Below, one piece after another: positions 1-9,182 of a DNA stretch of 64,000 nt (position 1 is the stretch's first letter; every line of letters starts with the position of its first letter). The position numbers and the translations under genes are program-made. The stretch covers positions 1 to 64,000 of the forward strand of contig NZ_JSZO01000012.1 of assembly GCF_000801955.1 (NCBI RefSeq). Direction: 5' to 3'. The stretch comes from Ralstonia sp. A12. Lineage in GTDB: Bacteria > Pseudomonadota > Gammaproteobacteria > Burkholderiales > Burkholderiaceae. The notes under the pieces are model-generated. The model made no database searches. It was not told where the DNA came from and saw only the letters and a program-made list of their open reading frames with translations.

Positions 1-97
1 GCGACACCCACCCGATTCACGCTACCAATCGGCCGGAAACCCGCACCACTTCTACTTCTCCACCGCCTCAACACCGCCACCGTCGCTTTCGTTTCGG

Positions 98-114
98 CGC
101 TGTGTCGTACAGCG
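98..114. other. Stem-loop just downstream of the left-edge promoter
   Basis: CGCTGT and ACAGCG form a perfect 6-bp stem around a 5-base loop. It would lie at the very 5' end of a transcript running leftward from the promoter at 123-151. Its role is unknown. Confidence 0.3.
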
Positions 115-122
115 AGGGGCGA

Positions 123-151
123 ACTATAGGGAGGTTTCCCGCGCTTGGCAA
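123..151 (-). promoter_or_regulatory. Candidate sigma-70 promoter firing out of the left edge
   Basis: On the minus strand, TTGCCA (complement of 146-151) and TATAGT (complement of 123-128) are separated by exactly 17 bases, close to the sigma-70 consensus. It would drive a gene mostly or wholly to the left of the window. No convincing minus-strand start codon with a ribosome binding site is visible in the remaining bases. The rest of the 1-392 stretch holds no gene I can support. Confidence 0.45.
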
Positions 152-325
152 CACCTTTCTCATGACCAACTGATGACGAGACCGTGAAGAATGCTCGCCA
201 ACCCAGGCTGGGACTGGGATTGCGGGCAAAAAAATAATTCAAAAGCAGCAACCTCGCCCTCATGGGCACTCCGATTAACTCACTGGCGGCAGCGGTTACT
301 GATGAAAGGAGCCCGAGAACGGCAT

Positions 326-346
326 CGCCCCGGACATGCCGGGGCG
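326..346 (-). terminator. Hairpin downstream of metE
   Basis: CGCCCCGG and CCGGGGCG make a perfect 8-bp GC stem with a 5-base loop, about 45 bases beyond the metE stop. There is no clear U tract on the minus strand, so intrinsic termination is likely but not certain. Confidence 0.5.
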
Positions 347-392
347 ACGGGTCTCCTTATAGACGGATCCCTTTATATAGAGACAGGCGTGC

Positions 393-2678
393 TTATTGGT
401 CGCGCAGCGTCTTGGCGGCGGCGACCATGTTGGTCAGCGCCGGAATCACCTCAGCCCACTGGCGGGTCTTCAGACCGCAGTCCGGGTTGACCCACAGGCG
501 CTCCTGCGGAATGCGCTCGGCGGCCTTGCGCATCAGTTGGACGATGTGATCCTGCGTCGGGATGTTCGGCGAGTGGATGTCATACACGCCCGGGCCAATC
601 TCGTTCGGATACTTGAAGTTGTCGAACGCGTCGAGCAGCTCCATGTCCGAGCGCGAGGTCTCGATCGTGATCACGTCGGCATCCATGTCGGCAATCGACT
701 TGATGATGTCGTTGAACTCCGAGTAGCACATATGGGTGTGGATCTGCGTTTCATCGCGCACGCCATTTGCAGTGATGCGGAACGACTCCACGGCCCAGTC
801 CAGGTACTCCTGCCATTGCGCGCGGCGCAGCGGCAGTCCTTCGCGCAGTGCCGCTTCGTCGATCTGGATCACGCTGATGCCGGCACGCTCCAGATCCAGC
901 ACTTCTTCACGAATCGCCAGGGCGAGCTGGTAGCACGATACCGAGCGCGGCTGATCGTCACGCACAAAGGACCAGTTCAGGATGGTGACCGGGCCCGTGA
1001 GCATGCCCTTCATCGGCTTGCTGGTGAGCGACTGGGCGTATTGGATCCATTCGACCGTCATGGCGTTCGGGCGGCTGATGTCTCCAAACAGGATAGGCGG
1101 CTTCACACAGCGCGAGCCATACGACTGCACCCAACCGAACTGGCTGAAGGCGTAGCCCTGCAGTTGTTCGCCAAAGTATTCGACCATGTCGTTGCGCTCG
1201 GCCTCGCCGTGCACAAGCACGTCCAGGCCCAGGGCTTCCTGCTCGCGCACGCTGCGTTCGATCTCGGCGTGCATGGCCTGCTTGTAGCCGGCTGCGTCCA
1301 GCGCGCCTGCCTTGAACTGGCTGCGCGCATGACGAATCTCTGCCGTTTGCGGGAACGAGCCGATCGTGGTGGTCGGGAACGCAGGCAGCTTCAGCAACGC
1401 GGTTTGCTTCGGGGCACGTACGCCGTATACGTTCTGACGCTCGCCCAGCGTGCGGGTGATCTTGTCGACGGCGGCCTTGACGTCGGGATTGTGTACACGC
1501 GGCGAGTTGCGGCGGGCGTCGATGGCAGCACGGTTGGCTGACAGCGCATCCTTCGCGGCGTCACGCCCCTGGCGCAGCGCCACGGCCAGTACCTTGAGTT
1601 CGTCGAGCTTCTGCAACGCGAAGGCCAACCAGGACTTCACGTCGGCATCGAGCTTCTGTTCACTGCTCAGGTCGACCGGCACGTGCAGCAGGGAGCACGA
1701 CGGGGCAATCCACAGGCGATCACCCAGTTGCGCCGCTACCGGCTCCAGCCAGTCCAGCACGCCATTGAGATCGGTCTTCCAGATATTGCGGCCGTTGATC
1801 ACGCCCAACGAGACCACGCGGTCAGCCGGCAGCGTTGCGATCAGGCTCGCCACCTCCTGGCGCGCATTGATGGCATCCAGGTGTACGCCCTGCACAGGCA
1901 GCTCGGCCACCAGCGGCAGGTTTTCCTGCAGTTGGCCGAAGTACGTCGCCAAAAGCAGCTTGACCGGGCTCTTGGCCAGCGCGGCATAGGCGGTGCGGAA
2001 AGCGCCCTGCCATTCCGGCGCCAGTTCGGTCACCAGCACGGGCTCGTCAATCTGCACCCATTCCACGCCCTGCGCTGCCAGTGCGGCCAGCAGATCGGCA
2101 TACACCGCCAGCAAGCGCGGCAGCAATGCGAGCCTGTCGGAATCGTCCTTGGCCTTGCCCAGCGCGAGGTACGTGACAGGGCCGACGATCACCGGTTTGG
2201 CGCGTACGCCTTGCGCGCGGGCTTCGGCCAGTTGCTCGACCAAACGCGAAGTGTCCAGCTTGAACGCCGTATCGGCAGCGAACTCGGGGACGATGTAGTG
2301 GTAGTTGGTGTCGAACCACTTGGTCATTTCACCGGCCGCCACGCCACCGCAGCAGGCGGCGTGTTCTGCGGACTGCGCCGAGCGGCCGCGGGCCACGCGG
2401 AAGTAGTTGTCCAGCGCATCACCGTGGAAATCGCGCACGCGCTCCGGCAGGTTGCCAAGCGTGAAGCTCATGTCCAGCACCTGGTCATAGAAGGCAAAGT
2501 CGCCCACCGGCACGAGGTCGAGGCCTTGCTGGTTCTGCCAGTGGCGCTGACGCAGTTGGGCGCCGAGGCCCTTCAGCGCATCGCGCGACGATTCGCCTTT
2601 CCAATAGGACTCGAGGGCGAACTTGAGTTCGCGCTTGGCGCCGATGCGGGGAAAGCCGAGGTTGTGGACGGTGGTCAT
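393..2678 (-). CDS. metE: Cobalamin-independent methionine synthase MetE
   Basis: The 761-residue product is 5-methyltetrahydropteroyltriglutamate-homocysteine methyltransferase, a cytosolic zinc enzyme that performs the last step of methionine synthesis without B12. Its length fits the family (E. coli about 753). The N-terminus [13 protein letters not shown] and the C-terminal catalytic barrel are clear. The barrel holds [25 protein letters not shown] (His and Cys zinc ligands) and [10 protein letters not shown] (Cys ligand). The start is the only reasonable ATG. The gene is monocistronic. The upstream region carries a MetR-type box at 2767-2779, but no metR gene lies beside it, unlike the divergent metR-metE pair of enterobacteria. 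Confidence 0.97.
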   Translation of the reverse strand: MTTVHNLGFPRIGAKRELKFALESYWKGESSRDALKGLGAQLRQRHWQNQQGLDLVPVGDFAFYDQVLDMSFTLGNLPERVRDFHGDALDNYFRVARGRSAQSAEHAACCGGVAAGEMTKWFDTNYHYIVPEFAADTAFKLDTSRLVEQLAEARAQGVRAKPVIVGPVTYLALGKAKDDSDRLALLPRLLAVYADLLAALAAQGVEWVQIDEPVLVTELAPEWQGAFRTAYAALAKSPVKLLLATYFGQLQENLPLVAELPVQGVHLDAINARQEVASLIATLPADRVVSLGVINGRNIWKTDLNGVLDWLEPVAAQLGDRLWIAPSCSLLHVPVDLSSEQKLDADVKSWLAFALQKLDELKVLAVALRQGRDAAKDALSANRAAIDARRNSPRVHNPDVKAAVDKITRTLGERQNVYGVRAPKQTALLKLPAFPTTTIGSFPQTAEIRHARSQFKAGALDAAGYKQAMHAEIERSVREQEALGLDVLVHGEAERNDMVEYFGEQLQGYAFSQFGWVQSYGSRCVKPPILFGDISRPNAMTVEWIQYAQSLTSKPMKGMLTGPVTILNWSFVRDDQPRSVSCYQLALAIREEVLDLERAGISVIQIDEAALREGLPLRRAQWQEYLDWAVESFRITANGVRDETQIHTHMCYSEFNDIIKSIADMDADVITIETSRSDMELLDAFDNFKYPNEIGPGVYDIHSPNIPTQDHIVQLMRKAAERIPQERLWVNPDCGLKTRQWAEVIPALTNMVAAAKTLRDQ

Positions 2679-2766
2679 CTTCTGAATATTCCGGTGGAGT
2701 CAAATCGATCCGCTGATTCTAAAAATCTCACTTCATGAAGTAAAATGATGTATTTTTTGAATTGAA

Positions 2767-2779
2767 TGAATTTCATTCA
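2767..2779. promoter_or_regulatory. MetR-type operator between metE and queH
   Basis: TGAATTTCATTCA fits the MetR consensus TGAA-N5-TTCA exactly. It lies in an AT-rich stretch about 90 bases upstream of metE. A related motif, TTCATGAA, sits at 2732-2739. MetR is the LysR-type activator of metE when homocysteine is available. The binding assignment is by consensus only. Confidence 0.55.
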
Positions 2780-2831
2780 TAAATCGCAATCGAGTACACC
2801 CTGAGTCCCGCCTCGGGACGCGAGGAACCTC

Positions 2832-3521
2832 ATGACAACTCCCACGACACCCGCTGAACGCAAGGCGTTGCCGCTGCCCGGCGGGCACAACAAGGTGCTG
2901 CTGCATTCCTGCTGCGCGCCGTGCTCCGGTGAAGTCATGGAAGCCATGCTGGCTTCCGGCATCGACTACACGATCTTCTTCTACAACCCGAACATTCACC
3001 CGCGTAAGGAATACGACCTGCGCAAGGATGAAAACATCCGATTTGCAGAGAAGTTCAGCATCCCCTTCATCGATGCGGATTACGATCGCGATAACTGGTT
3101 CGCGCGTGCCAAGGGCATGGAGAACGAACCCGAGCGCGGCGTGCGCTGCACGATGTGCTTTGACATGCGGTTCGAGCGCACGGCGCTGTATGCGCACGAG
3201 CATGGCTTCCCGGTCATCACCAGTTCACTCGGCATTTCCCGCTGGAAGAACATGCAGCAGATCAACGAGAGCGGCGTACGCGCGGCCTCACGCTATCCCG
3301 ATCTGATGTATTGGGAATTCAATTGGCGTAAGGGCGGCGGCTCGGCCCGCATGATTGAGATCAGCAAGCGCGAGAACTTCTATCAGCAGGAATACTGCGG
3401 CTGCGCTTACTCGCTGCGTGACACGAACCAGCAGCGCAAGGCTGCGGGCCGCGCGCCGATCCAGCTTGGTGTGCTCTATTACGGAGCGCCCGACTCCGAG
3501 GCCGGTGACGGAGAAGACTGA
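2832..3521 (+). CDS. queH: Epoxyqueuosine reductase QueH (DUF208)
   Basis: The 229-residue protein carries the QueH cysteine signature: adjacent cysteines in HSCCAPCS near residue 27, CTMCFDMR near residue 103, and CGCAYSLRD near residue 195. QueH is the iron-sulfur enzyme that converts epoxyqueuosine to queuosine at the tRNA wobble base, a non-orthologous replacement for B12-dependent QueG. The ATG follows a GAGGAA ribosome binding site. A small hairpin (GTCCCG/CGGGAC, 2805-2819) lies just ahead of that site and could affect translation. The gene is divergent from metE. B12 independence of both neighbours is a notable coincidence. Confidence 0.9.
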   Translation: MTTPTTPAERKALPLPGGHNKVLLHSCCAPCSGEVMEAMLASGIDYTIFFYNPNIHPRKEYDLRKDENIRFAEKFSIPFIDADYDRDNWFARAKGMENEPERGVRCTMCFDMRFERTALYAHEHGFPVITSSLGISRWKNMQQINESGVRAASRYPDLMYWEFNWRKGGGSARMIEISKRENFYQQEYCGCAYSLRDTNQQRKAAGRAPIQLGVLYYGAPDSEAGDGED

Positions 3522-3551
3522 AGGCTGGGCCCCGTCTTGACCGAAAACGTA

Positions 3552-3576
3552 CCGGACCAGCCTTGCACTGGTCCGG
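3552..3576. terminator. Hairpin between convergent queH and flgK
   Basis: CCGGACCAG and CTGGTCCGG form a perfect 9-bp stem with a 7-base loop between two converging genes. No long U tract follows on either strand. It probably acts as a bidirectional terminator or transcript end. Confidence 0.5.
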
Positions 3577-3598
3577 CTCAGGTCAACATCGACCGATC

Positions 3599-5533
3599 TC
3601 AACGCCCCGCGATGGATAGCAGCGAGTCAAACAGACTGTTTGCCGTTTGCATGACCTTTGCCGAGGCCTGGTAAGCCTGCTGATAGCGCATCAGGTTCAT
3701 CGCTTCCTCATCCAGACTCACGCCTGACACCGATTGCTGCTGCCGCGTGGCGCTCAACAGCAGCCCCGCCTGCGCGGTCAGGTTGCCGCTGGCCTGGTTG
3801 GTCTGCACGCCCACCTGTGTGGTGAGACTGTTCCACGCCGAGCCGATCGACGTGGTACCGCCGTCGAGCAGCGTGGCGTTGCGCAGCTTGGCCAACGCAC
3901 TGGCGTCGCCGTTATCCGTACTGTTGGCGCTGTTGGGCGAGAACTTGAAGGTGTCGCCGTTGGCAGGCGAGCCCGTCATCGTCATCTGGACGCCGTTGAA
4001 CGCATACGTGGCGCCCTGCGTGTAGGGCGCCGTGCCGGTATACGTGGTCGACGTGCCGTTGACGGTGACGGTGACAGTGCCCGGAAAGCCTGAAAGCGTA
4101 CCGCCGCCCGCCGCGTTGTAGGTGAGCGAGACCGGCGAGGTCAGCGGCGTTGCTGCGTAGCCTGCATTCACGCCGACGGACGTAACCGCCCCGCTGCCCT
4201 TGTTGTTACTGCCCAAGTCCGCCACCACCGGAGAGGCTGCGGCGACCGCGTGGTAGTCGTTCGTCAACGTCTTCATGCTGGACGCGGCGTTGGCGGTGGG
4301 GCGCACGAGGAACGAGTCTCCGTTGCTCATCGTGCCGCTCAGGTTGAGCGTGACGCCATCCACCGTGGTCGGCCAACTGGTGACCGTGACCGCGCTGGAA
4401 CCATCGGGATAGCGCGACACCGTATAGGCGCCGCCCTGATACTTCACCTGATAGTCATACCCCTGCCCCGCGTTGGCATTGGTGATGGTGGCCGTAAGCG
4501 TGCCGCTACCGGTGTTGCCGCTGCTGGGTGCAACGCTGGGGCCGGCCACGGAGAACAGGTCCGAGCCCATCTTGCCGTTGGCGTCCATGCCTAGCCTGTT
4601 CTGGGCGTTCACGGCCGATGACGTGGCGGCCGCCAGACGACCCAGGCTGTTCTGCGCGGGAGTGAGCGTATTGCGCCGGAACTCCATCAATCCGCCCAAA
4701 GCACCGCCGCCAAGCTGGCTGTCGTCAACGCTGACGGTGCCTGCCGGGCTCTTGTAACCCACCGAAAGCTGCGTCGAATCGTACGGCGATGACACCGTCG
4801 TCAACTCAAAACTCTGGTTGCCCTGCACCAGGGCCTGCCCATTGCCGATGTAGACGTTGTACTGGCCGTCGCTCGTCTGCACTGCACTGGCCTTGATGGA
4901 TTTGTTCAGTGTCTGGACGAGCTGATCGCGTTGGTCACGCAGGTCATTGGCGGGCTGGCCGGTAGAGCTTTCCGCCTTGGCGATCTGCTCATTGAGCGCG
5001 GCGATCTGCTTGGCGGTGCCGTTGACAGTGCTGACTTGCGTCTGTACCTGCGTATTGACCTGGCTCGACAGCGCATTCATCTGCCCAGCAATCGCATTGA
5101 AGCGGTTCTGCAGGCCTGCGGCGGCGTTCAGAAACACCTGCCGCGCAGTGGTGTCCGACGGCTTGGAGGCCAGACCATCGGCTGCGTTGAAGAAACTGGT
5201 GAGCGCCGAGCTCAGCCCGCTGTTGGGGTCCCCCATGTATTTGTCCAGGCCGGTCAGCAGGCTGCTGAGCTGGTTGGCAGCACTGGTGGCCGCATGGCCG
5301 TTCTGTACCTGGGTGGTCAGGAACTGGTCGTAGATGCGCTTGACGGTGGCGACATCGGCACCCTGCCCCAGATAGCCGACACCGGCATACAGCGGCACAT
5401 TCTGCGTCTGCACCGCTTCCTGGCGCGAATAGCCGGGCGTGTTGGCGTTGACGATGTTGTTGCCCGTCACCTGCAGGTGGATGCCCGCAGCGCGCAAGCC
5501 CGATGCGCCAATGTTCAGAAGAGAAGAACTCAT
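3599..5533 (-). CDS. flgK: Flagellar hook-associated protein 1 FlgK
   Basis: The 644-residue product is the hook-filament junction protein HAP1, exported through the flagellar type III apparatus. The N-terminus MSSSLLNIGASGLRAAG followed by VTGNNIVNANTPGYSR is the flagellar rod/hook (bb-rod) signature. The C-terminus (EEAMNLMRYQQAYQASAKVM) is the matching helical D0 segment. It is about 100 residues longer than E. coli FlgK, with the extra length in the variable central domains. The ATG has no obvious Shine-Dalgarno sequence. It is the last gene of a flgE-flgG-flgK operon, 42 bases after flgG. The usual partner flgL is absent. Confidence 0.95.
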   Translation of the reverse strand: MSSSLLNIGASGLRAAGIHLQVTGNNIVNANTPGYSRQEAVQTQNVPLYAGVGYLGQGADVATVKRIYDQFLTTQVQNGHAATSAANQLSSLLTGLDKYMGDPNSGLSSALTSFFNAADGLASKPSDTTARQVFLNAAAGLQNRFNAIAGQMNALSSQVNTQVQTQVSTVNGTAKQIAALNEQIAKAESSTGQPANDLRDQRDQLVQTLNKSIKASAVQTSDGQYNVYIGNGQALVQGNQSFELTTVSSPYDSTQLSVGYKSPAGTVSVDDSQLGGGALGGLMEFRRNTLTPAQNSLGRLAAATSSAVNAQNRLGMDANGKMGSDLFSVAGPSVAPSSGNTGSGTLTATITNANAGQGYDYQVKYQGGAYTVSRYPDGSSAVTVTSWPTTVDGVTLNLSGTMSNGDSFLVRPTANAASSMKTLTNDYHAVAAASPVVADLGSNNKGSGAVTSVGVNAGYAATPLTSPVSLTYNAAGGGTLSGFPGTVTVTVNGTSTTYTGTAPYTQGATYAFNGVQMTMTGSPANGDTFKFSPNSANSTDNGDASALAKLRNATLLDGGTTSIGSAWNSLTTQVGVQTNQASGNLTAQAGLLLSATRQQQSVSGVSLDEEAMNLMRYQQAYQASAKVMQTANSLFDSLLSIAGR

Positions 5534-5575
5534 AGTTGCAAGGAGAAGAATCTGCCCGATCAGGCGCGCGGTGCG

Positions 5576-6361
5576 TTACTTGAGCTGCGCCACTTTTTCC
5601 AGCATGCGGTCGGACGTTTGCACGGCTTTGCTGTTGATCTCGTACGCGCGCTGCGTCTGGATCATCTGGATCATTTCTTCCACCACGTTCACGTTGGACG
5701 TTTCCACGTAGTTCTGATTGAGTACGCCAACGCCGTTGGAACCGGGTGCGGCCAGATTGGCGGTGCCGGAAGCCTCCGTCTCTGCGTACAGGTTCTCGCC
5801 CATGCTGCGCAGGCCGGCCGGGTTGACGAAGCTGGCCAGCTGGAAGGTGCCCACCTGCGTGCTGTTGGGCGACCCTGCCGTGGTGACCGTCACCACCCCA
5901 TCCTTGCCGACCGTCAGGCTCTTGGCATTCTGCGGCACGGTGATCGCCGGCTGCACCGCATAGCCGCTCGATGTCACGAGCTGCCCCTGCGCGTTAATCT
6001 GGAAGCTGCCGTCACGCGTGTAAGCCAGCGTGCCATCGGGCATCTGCACCTGGAAGAGGCCGTTGCCGTTGATGGCCACGTCGGTCGAGTTACCGGTCTT
6101 GGTCATGTTGCCTTGCGTGTGCAACCGCGTGGTGGCGACAACGCGCGTTCCGGTACCGACCTGCATGCCAGAAGGCAGCGTGGTCTGCTGTGACGACTGT
6201 GCGCCCGGTTCGCGCGTGGTCTGGTACAGCAGATCTTCGAACACGGCGCGCGAACGCTTGAAACCCGTCGTATTGACGTTCGCCAGGTTGTTGGAGACGA
6301 CGTCCAGTTGTGTTTGCTGGGCGTCCATCCCCGTCTTGGAAATCCACAGGGAGCGAATCAA
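5576..6361 (-). CDS. flgG: Flagellar distal rod protein FlgG (TTG start)
   Basis: FlgG builds the distal rod. The signatures are [38 protein letters not shown] and the C-terminal [18 protein letters not shown] start it at a TTG (complement of 6359-6361), giving 261 residues against 260 in E. coli and beginning at the conserved IRSLWI. A GAGAGG ribosome binding site lies about 8 bases upstream. An in-frame ATG at 6412 would add a 17-residue extension rich in Gly and Pro that is unlike the family. It lies 92 bases after flgE and 42 bases before flgK. flgF and flgHIJ, normally adjacent, are missing. Confidence 0.93.
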   Translation of the reverse strand: MIRSLWISKTGMDAQQTQLDVVSNNLANVNTTGFKRSRAVFEDLLYQTTREPGAQSSQQTTLPSGMQVGTGTRVVATTRLHTQGNMTKTGNSTDVAINGNGLFQVQMPDGTLAYTRDGSFQINAQGQLVTSSGYAVQPAITVPQNAKSLTVGKDGVVTVTTAGSPNSTQVGTFQLASFVNPAGLRSMGENLYAETEASGTANLAAPGSNGVGVLNQNYVETSNVNVVEEMIQMIQTQRAYEINSKAVQTSDRMLEKVAQLK

Positions 6362-6453
6362 TTGGAGGCCTCTCGTCAAAATCGGAATGAAGCCGCCCCG
6401 GGGCTCCGGCATGCCAGAGCCGCACCAGGCGGGGTATCAACGGCCGTACGCGA

Positions 6454-7665
6454 TCAGCGCAGGCTGACGAGCGTCTGCAGGATCGAATCCTGTGTCTTGA
6501 TGGTTTGCGCGTTGGCTTGGTATGAACGCTGGGCAACAATCATGTGGACCAGTTCGGCCGAAAGATCCACGTTCGACTGTTCTGCCGATTGCGACTGCAG
6601 CAAGCCAAACGAGCCCATGCCCGGCGTGCCGAGGTTTGCCGCGCCCGAGTTGGAGGTCTCTACCCACTGGTTGCCGCCAATGTTCTGCAGGCCATCCGGC
6701 GCCTTGAAGTTGGCCATCGCAACCTGGCCCAGCACCGCGGTGCGGCCATTGGAGTACCGCGCCATCACCGTGCCGTCGTTGCCCACGGCGTAGCTGGCCA
6801 GGCGCCCGGTGGCGTAGCCGTCTTGCGAGACGCCAGGGGCCGTGTCGTTGTAGCCGCCGCCGTACTGCGTGGTGCCCGTCAGGTCGATGTTGGTGATGCT
6901 CGTGCCGGCAAACGCAACCGGAATCTTGGTGGGCGCGGAAGTCAGTTGGCCGGTGCCGTTGAACGTGAGCGAGGTAATGGGGTTGCCGGCTGCGGGCGGA
7001 GCACCGTCCAACATTGCGTGGACATCCCAACCGGTATTGGTGCGCACGTAGTAGTTGGTCAACATATGCGCCTTGCCCGTGCCGTCATACACTTGCTGCG
7101 AAACGGAGTGATTGAAAGTCTGCGAGTTGGTGGCCGAGAACGGCGCGGTGGCCGGCAGCTTGGCGCCAGCATCAAGGTTGACGCCAAACGTGGTGTTGGT
7201 CGTGCCCAGCGGGGCCAGGTCGTTCACCGGAATCTGCAGGTTGGTCAGCACGGCCGTGTTGACCTTGCCGGTGGAATCCACGCCGTAGCCGGTCAGATTC
7301 TGGCCGGTGGCGGAGATGATGTAGCCATTCTTGTCGGTCTGGAACTGGCCATTACGCGTGTACGACACCTGACCGCTGCCAGAGTCCACCATGCGGTAGA
7401 AGCCCGTGCCGTTGATGGCGATATCCAGCGGATTGCCTGTACGCGTGACATTGCCCTGCGTGAAGGACTGCGACACGCGCGTCACGTTCACACCCTGCCC
7501 GATCTGGCTATCCGATGCGCCGACGAGCGAGCGCGCATACACGTCACCAAACACCGTCGTCGCTTTCTTGTAGCCGACGGTATTGGCGTTGGCGATATTG
7601 CTGCCGATCGTGTCCAGCGACTTGGACGCAGCGTCGAGGCCACTCAACCCTTGTTGAAATCCCAT
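6454..7665 (-). CDS. flgE: Flagellar hook protein FlgE
   Basis: The 403-residue product is the hook subunit. It starts MGFQQGLSGLDAASKSLD, contains SNIANANTVGYKKA, and has TRTGNPLDIAINGTGFY near residue 75. It ends in the family's helical D0 segment (ELVHMIVAQRSYQANAQTIKT). The start is the ATG at 7665; an in-frame upstream extension lacks conservation. It heads the flgE-flgG-flgK operon. The hook-capping gene flgD, usually just upstream, is not present, so this set cannot assemble a hook without genes elsewhere in the genome. Confidence 0.94.
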   Translation of the reverse strand: MGFQQGLSGLDAASKSLDTIGSNIANANTVGYKKATTVFGDVYARSLVGASDSQIGQGVNVTRVSQSFTQGNVTRTGNPLDIAINGTGFYRMVDSGSGQVSYTRNGQFQTDKNGYIISATGQNLTGYGVDSTGKVNTAVLTNLQIPVNDLAPLGTTNTTFGVNLDAGAKLPATAPFSATNSQTFNHSVSQQVYDGTGKAHMLTNYYVRTNTGWDVHAMLDGAPPAAGNPITSLTFNGTGQLTSAPTKIPVAFAGTSITNIDLTGTTQYGGGYNDTAPGVSQDGYATGRLASYAVGNDGTVMARYSNGRTAVLGQVAMANFKAPDGLQNIGGNQWVETSNSGAANLGTPGMGSFGLLQSQSAEQSNVDLSAELVHMIVAQRSYQANAQTIKTQDSILQTLVSLR

Positions 7666-8127
7666 GATGTTCTCGCTTGGAAAGTTGTAACGCTGTTCTG
7701 CTGGTTGACCGTGCAATGCGGTAGGCCAGCGTCAAAGACTCGGAAATCGATCTCCCGGCATCACTACCCGCTCAACGACCGGGGCGATTTCGTCTTTAGA
7801 CAGCGTGGTGTATTTCCCTTGCGAACACCTTATTAAACCTAGCTTTAAAGCGATACCGTTCGATTCTTTATGCAGTCTGACATTCAATCGCTGAATTAGA
7901 AGGATAAAAGCACCGCATCTCTTCAGATTGACCCCGGACATACACGCACTGCAGATCAGGTGTCAGTACGGCAGGTAGTCACGCGACTGACCCGGCGATG
8001 GCCTTCCGTGCAGGCAAAGGGCCGCAACGGATTCCCCACTCCCAGTGGGAAATGAACGCATCGGAGTGGCTTGTTTCGGCACGGTGCTTCGCCCCACATT
8101 TTGTCTGCCCGCCGACTTCCCGGCGAT
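7666..8127. other. Intergenic region upstream of flgE
   Basis: About 460 bases without a supported gene. It must contain the flgE promoter. I checked for sigma-28 and sigma-54 flagellar promoters: the best sigma-54 look-alike has the wrong GG-to-GC spacing. The 7800-7920 part is AT-richer than its surroundings. The right end abuts a truncated LysR gene, consistent with past rearrangement. Confidence 0.4.
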
Positions 8128-8283
8128 TCATCGCGAGCGCAGCTTGACCCCAAGACGGATCTCGAGTGTGTTCAGGTGCTTGCCGACCATGCTTGACGAT
8201 AGGCTCAGCCGCTCAGCGGCCGTTGTCAGGTTTCCATTGCTCACAATCTCGACGAACACCGCCATGCTTTCAAGGCCATCCAT
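8128..8283 (-). pseudogene. Truncated LysR-family regulator (N-terminal HTH fragment)
   Basis: Only 51 codons remain. MDGLESMAVFVEIVSNGNLTT followed by AAERLSLSSSMVGKHLNTLE and IRLGVKL is a typical LysR winged-helix N-terminus. The frame then reads RSR and stops where functional members continue with the linker helix and a roughly 200-residue effector domain. None of that is found downstream in any frame, so this is a deletion remnant rather than a simple frameshift. It could still be translated as a free HTH peptide, but that is unlikely to matter. Confidence 0.75.
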
Positions 8284-8473
8284 TGCCGGACGATTGACCT
8301 GGATGAGGTAGGAGGTGAAATACCGCAGCACATGGCGCGTTTTCTGCCGACCAAGATGGGGCAACCCTTCATGCGCAGACTCTGCTGCCGGTGCATGATG
8401 TCGGCTGTTCGCGGCCCCAACATCAACTCGCCGATCCAGAAAATGGCGCACTGAACCAAGGAGCTTCCACCCC

Positions 8474-9139
8474 ATGCCGACTCGCGCAGTGATTTTCGAC
8501 TTCGACCTGACATTGGCCGATTCCTCCAGCGCCATCATCGAATGCACCGAGCACGCATTGCGACAACTGGACGCGCCAACTGCCACGCCTGCGGAGATTC
8601 ATGCCGTCATCGGGCTGCCGCTGCACGTGATGTTCCAATCCCTGACCGACGACAGCGAACCGGCACGCGCCGACGCGTTTGCACGGCACTTCGTCGCACG
8701 TGCCGACGAGATCATGGTGCAGTCCACCCGCATCTACCCCGAGGTGCCGGCCCTGCTCGCACAACTGCGTGAACAGGGCATGGCCATCGCGATCGTCTCG
8801 TCCAAGTTTCGCCATCGGATCGACGCCACGCTTGCGCGAGCCGGATTGCGGCCTCTGGTTGACGTGTTGATCGGTGGGGATGACGTGCAGCGCCACAAGC
8901 CCGACCCCGAAGGCATAGAAGCCGCGCTGGCGCTGCTCGGCATCACGGCGGTCGAAGCGGTGTACGTTGGTGACCATGCCGTTGATGCGCAGGCCGCCGA
9001 ACGCGCGGGCATGCCGTTTATCGGGGTAACCAGTGGAACGACGTCATTTGAGGCGTGGTCTGCCGCAGGCAAGACTGCGGTGCGCAAGCACGTTGGCGAG
9101 GTGGCCAATATCGCGCGTGTGGAGCAACACGCTTCCTAG
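8474..9139 (+). CDS. HAD-superfamily phosphatase (phosphoglycolate phosphatase-like)
   Basis: The 221-residue cytosolic protein has all four HAD motifs: DFDLTLAD near residue 9 (nucleophile Asp and general acid Asp), VSSK near residue 111, KPDPEG near residue 140, and VGDHAVD near residue 164. A helical cap lies between motifs I and II, as in the Gph/PGMB group. The ATG follows AAGGAG by about 10 bases. Likely substrates are small phosphorylated metabolites such as 2-phosphoglycolate, but the sequence does not fix the substrate. The gene stands alone beside a LysR remnant. Confidence 0.85.
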   Translation: MPTRAVIFDFDLTLADSSSAIIECTEHALRQLDAPTATPAEIHAVIGLPLHVMFQSLTDDSEPARADAFARHFVARADEIMVQSTRIYPEVPALLAQLREQGMAIAIVSSKFRHRIDATLARAGLRPLVDVLIGGDDVQRHKPDPEGIEAALALLGITAVEAVYVGDHAVDAQAAERAGMPFIGVTSGTTSFEAWSAAGKTAVRKHVGEVANIARVEQHAS

Positions 9140-9153
9140 CAGGGCATGGATCA

Positions 9154-9173
9154 AGGGCCATCGTGATGGCCCT
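9154..9173. terminator. Hairpin between convergent genes
   Basis: AGGGCCATC and GATGGCCCT form a perfect 9-bp stem with a tight loop. It sits between the stops of the HAD gene (plus) and the alpha/beta-barrel gene (minus). It is a likely shared terminator. Confidence 0.55.
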
Positions 9174-9182
9174 GCGGGCAAG

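Noticed and set aside
191-490. Short plus-strand frames near the left edge
   Set aside because: They overlap the metE terminator and 3' end, and the sequence resembles no protein.
4931-6193. Long plus-strand open frame across flgK/flgG (420 residues)
   Set aside because: It lies antisense to two clear flagellar genes, has low-complexity Arg/His/Gly-rich composition and no recognisable domain. It is a high-GC shadow.
7695-7715. Sigma-54 promoter for flgE
   Set aside because: TGGC...TTGC on the minus strand has 11 rather than 10 bases between GG and GC, and a poor -24 element.
7732-7941. Minus-strand 69-residue frame upstream of flgE
   Set aside because: No ribosome site, no similarity I can see, and it lies where a promoter region is expected.
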